From assembly GCA_033763695.1 (NCBI GenBank), contig JANRKB010000003.1, positions 1-64,000 on the forward strand: DNA of 64,000 nt, written 5' to 3'. The translations under genes were made by a program, and so were the position numbers. This stretch comes from JANRKB01 sp033763695 (GTDB lineage Bacteria; Planctomycetota; Phycisphaerae; Phycisphaerales; UBA1924). This document shows positions 9,147 through 16,170 of the stretch, piece after piece; position 1 is the stretch's first letter, and each line of letters begins with the position of its first letter. The notes beneath the pieces are model-generated. The model did no database searches. It was not told the DNA's origin and was given only the letters and a program-made list of their open reading frames with translations.

Positions 9147-9473
9147 ATGCCCGACCCCGGCAACACGCCCCTGCCTCCCAAGATCTCGCCCGATTCGCAG
9201 GCGATCGAAGCGTTCTGCGCCCAATACGGCGTCAAGGAACTCGCGCTCTTCGGGTCCGTGCTGCGCGAGGACTTTGACGACCAGAGCAACGTCGACATTC
9301 TCGTCGAGTTTCTGCCCAGCCACGGCTTCACGTTCGACAACACCCCCGACATCATCGACGACCTCACCCAGATCTTCGGACGCCGCGTCGACGTTGTGGA
9401 AGCACGCTGCATCCGCAACACGTATCGGCGCGACGCCATCATGCGTTCCAAGCGGGTGATCTATGCCCGGTAA
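9147..9473 (+). CDS. mntA: MntA-like minimal nucleotidyltransferase (antitoxin of a HEPN/MNT pair)
   Basis: 108-aa MNT-fold protein. In type VII toxin-antitoxin pairs MntA AMPylates and silences the HEPN toxin HepT. The signature normally reads GSx10DxD. Here GS is at 36-37, but the first aspartate is replaced: the segment reads GSVLREDFDDQSNVD, giving N48-V49-D50. The codon is a clear AAC at 9288-9290. The flanking DILVEFLP and the strand VDVVEA are otherwise typical. A GGAGG Shine-Dalgarno lies 8-9 nt before the ATG. The HepT gene overlaps its end by 11 nt. Whether the protein is still catalytic is uncertain. Confidence 0.88.
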   Translation: MPDPGNTPLPPKISPDSQAIEAFCAQYGVKELALFGSVLREDFDDQSNVDILVEFLPSHGFTFDNTPDIIDDLTQIFGRRVDVVEARCIRNTYRRDAIMRSKRVIYAR

Positions 9474-9903
9474 GCGATTTCACTCACACGCGTGGCATGC
9501 CCGACGCGCGGGGCTCCCCAGCGAGCACCACGAGCGACGCCGACGCCGCGAGGTCTGGCGCGACGCCGCCCACATCAGCGACATGATCGACGCGGCACGC
9601 CTCGCGATCTCGTTCGTCGGTGGCAAGACGCTGGATGATTACGAGGACGATCCGCTGCTTCGTTCGGCGGTCGAGCGTCAGGTCGAGATCATCGGCGAAG
9701 CCTGCCGGCAGATCTCGGACACCACCATTGAGGCGAACCCGGAAGTGCCCTGGCGACAGATCATCGCGCAGCGTCATCGCCTGGCGCACGAGTACGGCGA
9801 GGTGAACGATCGCGTGATCTGGGAGATCGCCACCCAGCGTGCGCCCAACGTGCTGCGTGCGCTGGAACGCATTCTCGCTGAGCTTCCGCCGCCCCCTGGC
9901 TGA
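9463..9903 (+). CDS. hepT: HepT-like HEPN-domain RNase toxin (DUF86)
   Basis: 146-aa HEPN protein of the DUF86/HepT group. The RNase motif Rx4HxY is intact as R104-HRLA-H109-E-Y111, followed by GEVNDRVIWEI. The Tyr in this motif is the residue that MntA partners AMPylate. The helical core starts near residue 31 (VWRDAAHISDMIDAAR); the first 30 residues are Arg/His-rich and could be an extension or reflect a start further downstream. It overlaps mntA by 11 nt, the usual arrangement for co-translated toxin-antitoxin genes. Confidence 0.88.
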   Translation: MPGKRFHSHAWHARRAGLPSEHHERRRRREVWRDAAHISDMIDAARLAISFVGGKTLDDYEDDPLLRSAVERQVEIIGEACRQISDTTIEANPEVPWRQIIAQRHRLAHEYGEVNDRVIWEIATQRAPNVLRALERILAELPPPPG

Positions 9904-10000
9904 GCGGACGCTTGCTTTGCCGACGCGATGATCCAGAGTTGCGTTCTTGAGCCCCCGATTCTGCCCACAACCTCACGCGTCGTTCTCGCCCGATCTCGGC

Positions 10001-10006
10001 TACGAT
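10001..10006 (+). promoter_or_regulatory. TACGAT -10 box upstream of pdhA
   Basis: TACGAT lies about 38 nt before the pdhA ATG. No convincing -35 box is seen at 16-18 nt. The inferred leader would contain the GGGAG ribosome-binding site at 10033-10037. Confidence 0.3.
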
Positions 10007-10044
10007 TTCGCTCAAACCTGTCTTTGTCCCTCGGGAGCCCCCGC

Positions 10045-11160
10045 ATGCCTTCCAGAACGGTGTACACCGCCAACATCGACTTCATCCAGATCCTCGATGA
10101 GCACGGCGTCCTCGACGAGAAACTCGCCAAGGACACGCTCTCGGATCAGGAAGTGCTGGACCTCTACCAGTTCATGATCCGCTGCCGCGCCCTCGACGAG
10201 GTGGCGTTCAAGCTCCAGCGCTCGGGCCGCATGGGCACCTATCCGCAGAACAAGGGCCAGGAAGCCGCGGCCATCGGCTCGGGCTACGCCGCCAAGAAGG
10301 GCGTCGATTACCTCGTGCCCTGCTATCGCGAGAACGCCGCGCTCTTCATGCACGGCCTGCCGATGCACTACATCCTGCTGCACTGGATGGGTGACGAGCG
10401 CGGCAACCAGATCCCCGCGGGCGTCAACATGACGCCGCTCTCGATCCCGATCGGCACGCAGATGCTGCATGCCACGGGCATCGCGTGGGCGTTCAAACTG
10501 CGCAAGGAGCCGCGGGTGGCGATCACCTACTTCGGCGACGGCGCGACCAGCGAAGGCGATTTCCACGAGGCGATGAACTTCGCGAGCACGCTGCAGGTGC
10601 CAGTGGTGTTCTTCTGCCAGAACAACCAGTGGGCCATCAGCGTGCCGCGCGAGAGCCAGATGAACTCCGAGACCGTCGCGCAGAAGGCAATCGCCTACGG
10701 CATGCCCAGCGTGCAGGTCGACGGCAACGACCTCTTCGCCGTCTACAAGGCCACCAAGGAAGCCGTTGAGCGCGCCCGCGGCGGCGGTGGTCCGAGCCTC
10801 ATCGAAGCCATGACGTATCGCCTTGCCGATCACACCACCGCCGATGACGCCCGCCGCTATCGCGATCCCAAGGAAGTCGAGGCGTGGCAGGGCAAGGACC
10901 CGGTCATCCGCCTCCGCAAGTTCCTCGACGCGAAGAAGCTCTGGTCCGATGCACAGCAGACGAAGCTGGAGGAAGAGGCCAAGGAGATGGTGGTCGAAGT
11001 CGTTAAGCGTGCCGAACACATCGAGAAGCCGACGCTCGCGGACATCTTTGATTACACGTTTGCTGAGTTGCCCGCAGAACTGCTCAAGCAAAAGCAGACC
11101 ATGCGCACGAGCAGCCTGGGACAGAACCCCGAGCAAGTGGGGCTGGGCGCAGCGCGCTGA
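10045..11160 (+). CDS. pdhA: Pyruvate dehydrogenase E1 component, alpha subunit
   Basis: 371-aa thiamine-diphosphate enzyme subunit that, with the beta subunit, decarboxylates pyruvate (or a branched-chain 2-oxo acid) and transfers the acyl group to lipoyl-E2. The ThDP motif runs from GDG at 164-166 to NN at 193-194 (GDGATSEGDFHEAMNF ... FFCQNNQWAIS). GMYPQNKGQEA-like sequence around 64-74 matches PdhA. The ATG at 10045 has GGGAG 7 nt upstream. The frame extends to 9928 but that part is not family-like. The beta gene follows after 63 nt. No E2 or E3 gene is in the window. Confidence 0.93.
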   Translation: MPSRTVYTANIDFIQILDEHGVLDEKLAKDTLSDQEVLDLYQFMIRCRALDEVAFKLQRSGRMGTYPQNKGQEAAAIGSGYAAKKGVDYLVPCYRENAALFMHGLPMHYILLHWMGDERGNQIPAGVNMTPLSIPIGTQMLHATGIAWAFKLRKEPRVAITYFGDGATSEGDFHEAMNFASTLQVPVVFFCQNNQWAISVPRESQMNSETVAQKAIAYGMPSVQVDGNDLFAVYKATKEAVERARGGGGPSLIEAMTYRLADHTTADDARRYRDPKEVEAWQGKDPVIRLRKFLDAKKLWSDAQQTKLEEEAKEMVVEVVKRAEHIEKPTLADIFDYTFAELPAELLKQKQTMRTSSLGQNPEQVGLGAAR

Positions 11161-11223
11161 AACGCTGGTGATCGGTTCAGTGGCGAAAAGTACAAGCAGT
11201 CTTCGTGAATTTGGAGACCACCC

Positions 11224-12222
11224 ATGCCCCGCACGGACATGATGAAGGAAAAAGGCCTCACCCTCGTTGACGCCATCAACGAAACCCTCGCTCAGGAAAT
11301 GGAGCAGGATGATCGCATCGTCCTCCTCGGCGAGGACGTGGGCCTCAACGGCGGCGTCTTCCGCGTCACCGACGGCCTGCAGAAGATCTTCGGCGAGCAT
11401 CGCGTCGTTGACACACCCCTCGCCGAATCGGGCATCATGGGCACCGCCATCGGCCTCGCCATGGCCGGCATGCGTCCGATCCCAGAGATCCAGTTCGAAG
11501 GCTTCCTCGGCCCGGCGTACGACCAACTCGTCAAACACGCCGCCCGCTATCGCACCCGCTCGCGCGGCGCGATCACCATTCCGCTCACGGTCCGCGTGCC
11601 CGTCGGCGGCGGCATCCACGCCCCCGAGCTGCACTCGGACTCACCCGAGGCGATCTACGCCCACACGCCGGGGCTCAAGGTTGTCATGCCCTGCACGCCG
11701 TACGACGCCAAGGGCCTGCTGCTCTCGGCGATCCGCGACCCCGACCCGGTGATCTTCTTTGAGCCCAAGCGCGTCTATCGCTCGTTCCGCGAGCAGATCC
11801 CCGAAGAGCAGTACACGATTCCCATCGGCCAAGCCAAGGTCGTCACCGAAGGCACCGATCTCACGCTGGTCTCATGGGGCGCGAGCGTCTTCCAGTGCCT
11901 CGAGGCCCTCGACAGCCTGCCCGAAGATGTGTCGGTTGAACTCATCGACCTGCGGACGATCTATCCGCTCGACGTCGACACCATCGCGCAGTCGGTGGAG
12001 AAGACGGGCCGCTGCGTGATCGTTCAGGAAGCGCCCAAGACCGCGGGCATGGCGTCGGAGATCGCGACGCTGATCCAGGAGCACTGCTTCCTGCACTTGC
12101 AGGCGCCGGTGCAGCGTGTCTGCGGCTTTGACACCGTCATGCCGTACTACAAGCTCGAACTCGAGTACCTGCCCGATGCGAAGCGCATCGCCGAGTCAAT
12201 CGGCCAGTGCCTCGCGTATTGA
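11224..12222 (+). CDS. pdhB: Pyruvate dehydrogenase E1 component, beta subunit
   Basis: 332-aa transketolase-type beta subunit. The N-terminal GLTLVDAINETLAQEM, LLGEDVGLNGGVFRVTDGL, and FEGFLGPAYDQLVKHAARYRTRS blocks are diagnostic of PdhB/BkdB. The subunit completes the ThDP active site made with PdhA. A GGAG sits about 10 nt before the ATG. The gene is followed by a strong intrinsic terminator, so pdhAB appear to be the whole transcript. Confidence 0.94.
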   Translation: MPRTDMMKEKGLTLVDAINETLAQEMEQDDRIVLLGEDVGLNGGVFRVTDGLQKIFGEHRVVDTPLAESGIMGTAIGLAMAGMRPIPEIQFEGFLGPAYDQLVKHAARYRTRSRGAITIPLTVRVPVGGGIHAPELHSDSPEAIYAHTPGLKVVMPCTPYDAKGLLLSAIRDPDPVIFFEPKRVYRSFREQIPEEQYTIPIGQAKVVTEGTDLTLVSWGASVFQCLEALDSLPEDVSVELIDLRTIYPLDVDTIAQSVEKTGRCVIVQEAPKTAGMASEIATLIQEHCFLHLQAPVQRVCGFDTVMPYYKLELEYLPDAKRIAESIGQCLAY

Positions 12223-12249
12223 GAGCCGCCTGAGCGACGTTGTCACACC

Positions 12250-12276
12250 GAAGGCGCGACAGACTGTCGCGCCTTC
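12250..12276 (+). terminator. Intrinsic terminator after pdhB
   Basis: Perfect 12-bp stem (GAAGGCGCGACA / TGTCGCGCCTTC) with a 3-nt loop, followed by TTCTT. It sits 28 nt after the pdhB stop and can also serve the convergent beta-helix gene. Confidence 0.85.
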
Positions 12277-12315
12277 TTCTTGCGCTCCAGTCGCTTCAGG
12301 CGCGGCCTGTCGAGA

Positions 12316-14445
12316 TCACTTTGTCGTGCCGCCGGTGATACCCGTCGAGGATTTCTTCGGCGCGATCGGCGAGCCACCTTTTGCGCCCCCCGGGCGGCTG
12401 ATCAAGATGCTGTCCTGCAGCGGGAAGTCCGTCGCTCCATTGTCCGGACGTGCGCCGAGATTCAGCTTCGCGGCGTGCGACCCGGGAATGAGATCGGGCG
12501 AGAACATCGGTCGCAGGAACGGGCGATCGATGAGTGCGGTGCCGTAGGGGTCGCCGTCGGCGGTCGTGAGGAAGTTCGGCACGCCCGCAGCATTGAACCC
12601 GTTGTTGATCGGCGAGCCTTGAGAGACGTCGTTCCAGTTCCAGTTGTAGTAGCCGTTGGCCACAAAGTCGCGCGTGCTGCGCGAGCCATTGAAGTCATTG
12701 TGGAACAGGCGGCGGCTGCCGACCTGCACGCCCTCGTCGTCAAACAGCGGCGCGTTCCACGCCAAGATGGAGTTCTTCACCCGGACCAGCATGTCCTTGC
12801 TGCGTCCGCCCCACTCGGCGAATCGGAACTCTTGATCAGCACGCGGAATCAGCGGGCGGAATGCGAAGTTGCAGTGGTTGAAGATCGCTCGTGCGCCCGC
12901 CGCACCAGGAGCTGACGACGCCAGAATGAACGCCATCCGCCGATAGCCCGGGGGCTGGTCAAACGCGACATCGAAGTGACAATCGCTGAAAAGGACACGC
13001 GTCTGCCCGACGACAGGCTGCGAGGGCGCACTCATGCGGATTGCGTAGTACGGCTCGGCGTCGGCGTTGCGATCCGGACCCGTGCGCGTGTAGCCGAACC
13101 AACTCCGCTGAACCGAAACATAGTGGTTGCCGCGCGGCTGGAAATCGTCCGAGCCGATCTGCGAGCGATTCATGTTCTCCCAGCGGCAACGATCAAAACG
13201 CACCTCATACTGACTCGGCGTCTCGTCATCGTTCGCCTTGTAGGGGTTGTTCGACACCACCCACGGCGTTGTGTCCGGTCCTGAGAGCCCCGGATACCAG
13301 ATCGCGGTCAGGCCCTGAACGCTCATGTTCGTCGTGGTCGCCTGCTGCGGGTTGAGCGCGCCCATGAAAATCGGCACCAGCGGCCGCTTCGACTCAGGCG
13401 CCCCCGTCGGATCAAGCGGGTTGTAGAGATGCACGATGTTGTTGCGGAAGGTGCCGCTCTTGACGTTGGACTTGATGCCGCCCGCGACCATCATCAGCGG
13501 TGCGTTTCCGAAGTCGCCGCCGCCGAGGCCAAAGACTTCGCACCCCTCGATCACGCACGATTCGATCGGAGTGTCATCGTTGGTATTGGACACCGCCACC
13601 GCGTGGTGCCCGGCGTCGCGAACGCGCAGATTGCGGAGCACGCAGTTCTTTGATTCAAACGCCGCGAACGTGTGGCCGTTGTAGTTGTCATCGCACCACA
13701 GCGCGCCCTCGATGCCTTCGATCGTGCAGCCGTTGCCGTACTGGATGCCAAGTCCCGTGAAAGAACGCGACGTGCTGTTGAAGCCGGGCACCCACGAGTA
13801 GTCGTACTTGTTCGCGCTCATCCCAAGCACGTTCAGATAAACGTACTTGCTCGCGGGGTCATAGTGAAACTCGTAGAGCCCCAGCGAACCGGCGGGCGGG
13901 CGCCCCGCGAACATGCTCTTGCGCTTGATGTGCCCGGTGTTCAGGCCGTTCGGATCAAGTTGCTGCGGATCGTCCCACTTATACAGCAGTCGCCCGACCA
14001 TCTCGTCAACCGCCACCGGGAGAGGGCCTGCCTTGTAGTAGCCGCTCGCGTTGTCGAACGTGAACTCGCCAACGAGCGTCTTGTCGGCCCGGATCATCGC
14101 CCGCTTGATCGGACGCCCTGCGAGCGGCGGCGGCGGATCTGTCGGCAGCCATTGGCGGATGTGCACCTTGCTGCCCGGCTGCTTGTAGAGGAAATCCAAG
14201 AACAGCGACTCACGGAACTCACCCGCGAGGATGACCTCATCGTCGACGAACTCCTGGCTGTCGAAGATCGCCTGATACTCCGCCAGCGAAAGCAGCGGCG
14301 AATCGTTCGTTCCCCAGTTGAACGGAGATCCCACGGCGGTATCGCCGTAGATGTAGTACGTGTCTGCGAAAGCAGGCTTGGTCGCCGCGACCAGCGCGAC
14401 AACGACAGCCAAAGCCGCAATCAAGCGACGGGTGACACTCATCAT
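12316..14445 (-). CDS. Secreted right-handed beta-helix protein
   Basis: 709-aa protein. After a signal peptide (MMSVTRRLIAALAVVVALVA, predicted cleavage after AFA near residue 28) the protein shows repeated short beta-strand units such as GCTIEGIEGALW, NCVLRNLRVRDAGHHAV and SCVIEGCEVFGLGGGDFG (about 240-340). These are the pattern of parallel beta-helix (pectate-lyase-like) repeats. No catalytic motif of a known lyase is recognised. The ATG pair at 14445/14442 is chosen for its signal peptide and a GGAG about 9 nt upstream. It stands alone, and is likely exported to the periplasm or surface. Confidence 0.75.
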   Translation of the reverse strand: MMSVTRRLIAALAVVVALVAATKPAFADTYYIYGDTAVGSPFNWGTNDSPLLSLAEYQAIFDSQEFVDDEVILAGEFRESLFLDFLYKQPGSKVHIRQWLPTDPPPPLAGRPIKRAMIRADKTLVGEFTFDNASGYYKAGPLPVAVDEMVGRLLYKWDDPQQLDPNGLNTGHIKRKSMFAGRPPAGSLGLYEFHYDPASKYVYLNVLGMSANKYDYSWVPGFNSTSRSFTGLGIQYGNGCTIEGIEGALWCDDNYNGHTFAAFESKNCVLRNLRVRDAGHHAVAVSNTNDDTPIESCVIEGCEVFGLGGGDFGNAPLMMVAGGIKSNVKSGTFRNNIVHLYNPLDPTGAPESKRPLVPIFMGALNPQQATTTNMSVQGLTAIWYPGLSGPDTTPWVVSNNPYKANDDETPSQYEVRFDRCRWENMNRSQIGSDDFQPRGNHYVSVQRSWFGYTRTGPDRNADAEPYYAIRMSAPSQPVVGQTRVLFSDCHFDVAFDQPPGYRRMAFILASSAPGAAGARAIFNHCNFAFRPLIPRADQEFRFAEWGGRSKDMLVRVKNSILAWNAPLFDDEGVQVGSRRLFHNDFNGSRSTRDFVANGYYNWNWNDVSQGSPINNGFNAAGVPNFLTTADGDPYGTALIDRPFLRPMFSPDLIPGSHAAKLNLGARPDNGATDFPLQDSILISRPGGAKGGSPIAPKKSSTGITGGTTK

Positions 14446-14816
14446 CCTCGACTCTCCATCCAACGCGAAACGAGAACGCAAGCCGCGGAATTGCGGTTCT
14501 CTGCAACAAACCTACACCACGCCCGGGTAAAAGAAACCTCCGAGGCCCGAAAATCATCGACCCGCTCCAGCAGGTGGAGTCCGTCGCGTCACTGGTTCCC
14601 CAACCCAGCCCGATAAGGCAGCGAGAAGCATGCTCACAAACGCAAACGCCCCGACCAGAGGCCGGGGCGTTCGTCTAATTCACGATCCAATGGTCTGCGT
14701 GGCATCTTCTTGAGGCCGCCGAGGAATCCGATCCCTCGGGAGACGCGACCCGCCGTCGATACCGAATGCAGCACAGTGGGGGAGTGACAGACCCGCAGAA
14801 CGGGCCGTCGTCACAC
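14446..14816. other. Intergenic region between HU and beta-helix genes
   Basis: 371 nt without a credible gene. It contains the leader of the beta-helix gene (near 14446-14520) and one strong hairpin (14645-14671). Nothing else is seen. Confidence 0.6.
14645..14671 (-). terminator. Intrinsic terminator downstream of HU
   Basis: 9-bp stem AACGCCCCG / CGGGGCGTT with a 9-nt loop. On the minus strand it is followed by a T-rich stretch (TTTGCGTTTG), which fits termination of the HU transcript about 145 nt after its stop. Confidence 0.65.
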
Positions 14817-15206
14817 TCACACCATCGACTTGAGGCCCTTGAGGGGGCGGACCTTGACAACGGTGCGGGCCGGCTTGGCTTTGACCGTCATCATCTCGCC
14901 CGGCTTGAAAGGGTTGGGCTTCTGGGCGGCCTTGGTGGCGGCCTTGTAGATCGCCTGGACCTTCATCAGGCCCGGCACCACAAACACGTTGGGCTTGCCT
15001 TCCTTGGGCTTGGCGAGGTCCGTCGCCATCACCTGGCCGAGCAGATCGAACACCTGGGCGACCTGCTTGCGGGCAAGGCCGGTGTGCTCGCCGAGCAGAC
15101 CGAAGAGCTCGCTCTTCTTGCGGATCTTGCCAGCAGCGGTGATCTTCGCGGGTTTCGGGGCTTTGGCCGCTTTGGCCGGGGCGGACTTCGATGCTTTCTT
15201 CGCCAT
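14817..15206 (-). CDS. HU/IHF-family DNA-binding protein with Lys/Ala-rich N-terminal tail
   Basis: 129-aa nucleoid protein. Residues 1-30 (MAKKASKSAPAKAAKAPKPA onward) form a Lys/Ala/Pro tail like histone H1 or AlgP repeats. The HU fold follows, with a helical part (SELFGLLGEHTGLARKQVAQ) and a C-terminal DNA-binding arm (NPFKPGEMMTVKAKPARTV). Classical HU is about 90 aa, so the tail adds roughly 35 residues. The ATG at 15206 is chosen because GGAG lies 7 nt upstream; an open frame continues to 15248 without support. Confidence 0.88.
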   Translation of the reverse strand: MAKKASKSAPAKAAKAPKPAKITAAGKIRKKSELFGLLGEHTGLARKQVAQVFDLLGQVMATDLAKPKEGKPNVFVVPGLMKVQAIYKAATKAAQKPNPFKPGEMMTVKAKPARTVVKVRPLKGLKSMV

Positions 15207-15223
15207 GATCATTCTCCAAAAAG

Positions 15224-15240
15224 TCCCGGTTCCACCGGGA
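15224..15240 (-). promoter_or_regulatory. Hairpin plus T-run in the HU leader
   Basis: On the minus strand a 6-bp stem (TCCCGG / CCGGGA, 5-nt loop) is followed directly by CTTTTTGGAG, and the GGAG is the ribosome-binding site of HU. The structure could act as a weak attenuator or mask translation. No experimental support can be read from sequence. Confidence 0.35.
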
Positions 15241-15361
15241 AACTGCAAGGTTTGTACATCAGCCCTGCGTGCGCATCAAGTCGGCAGAACACGGTTTGCA
15301 CCATGAATTTGCGTGGTTTTTCCCGCTCGCGTCCGGGCCGACGCGCGCAAAGCCTGTTTTT

Positions 15362-16162
15362 TCAGGGGTTTCGGCGCGACGCGTCCGCCGCTTCGCGCCC
15401 GCAAGAAAAACCATCGATTTTCACGCGAATTTTGAGAATCGCATGATCCGACACGCGGTTTTCCCGCTCGATTTGCGAGTATTCAACGCTGCGCACATCG
15501 GCATGCAGGCTTGGAGATGCCCACGCGCTGTCAAGCCGAAAGCCCTTTCCGACGCGGCTCACCCACGACACGGCGCGGCCATCAGGATGCAGCGCGCGAT
15601 AGATGTCGCAATATCCCAGCGTCGCCAGCTCGCCCAGCCGACTCGTTGTTGCGAACGTACGACCCGACTCATCGAGTCGATGGCGGCCAGAGTTGAAATC
15701 GCCGATCAGCAGCGCCTTCGACGTAGGCTTAACCTTGCTCCACGCCGCCGCGATCTGCACCAGATCGCGCCAGTAGCTGGTCCGCGCCGTCGGCTGCGTC
15801 GCATCCGGCAGATGCACACCCCCAAGCAACCACTCGGGGCCCACGACGCGGCATGCCAGCCATTTCTGAGGATCAAGCCCGCATGTTTCGGCCCGCTGCT
15901 CCAAGGGCCATCGCGACGCGATGCAGATCCCGTTGCTGCCCGCGGCAGGGAGCGAAGTCAATTGGTGCTTCAGCCCGATGTCGCTGAGGATCCCGGCGAT
16001 CTGGCCGCCAGTGGTCGTGCGGAACTCGGTCAGCACCACGATGTCCGGCTCGTGCTCAAGCAGCCCAAGCGTGATCTGCGGCATGCGCTGTCCGCCGCCG
16101 CCGTGCAAGATGTTCCACGCCACGACGCACGCCGCAGATTCCGCCGCATCGTGCGTTGCCAT
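15362..16162 (-). CDS. Endonuclease/exonuclease/phosphatase (EEP) family protein
   Basis: 266-aa protein with the ordered EEP motifs: VVAWNILHGGGG (motif with catalytic Asn), DIVVLTEF (metal-binding Glu), LLIGDFNSG (catalytic Asp/Asn), GFRLDSAWAS and the C-terminal SDHAIL (catalytic Asp-His). These enzymes hydrolyse phosphodiesters in DNA, lipids or signalling molecules. No signal peptide is present, so it is likely cytoplasmic. Substrate unknown. It lies 8 nt after ftsI on the same strand. Confidence 0.82.
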   Translation of the reverse strand: MATHDAAESAACVVAWNILHGGGGQRMPQITLGLLEHEPDIVVLTEFRTTTGGQIAGILSDIGLKHQLTSLPAAGSNGICIASRWPLEQRAETCGLDPQKWLACRVVGPEWLLGGVHLPDATQPTARTSYWRDLVQIAAAWSKVKPTSKALLIGDFNSGRHRLDESGRTFATTSRLGELATLGYCDIYRALHPDGRAVSWVSRVGKGFRLDSAWASPSLHADVRSVEYSQIERENRVSDHAILKIRVKIDGFSCGREAADASRRNP

Positions 16163-16170
16163 CGAGTGAC

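Noticed and set aside
10012..11634. 540-codon minus-strand frame opposite pdhAB
   Set aside because: Antisense shadow of two well-supported genes, with no start signal or domain.
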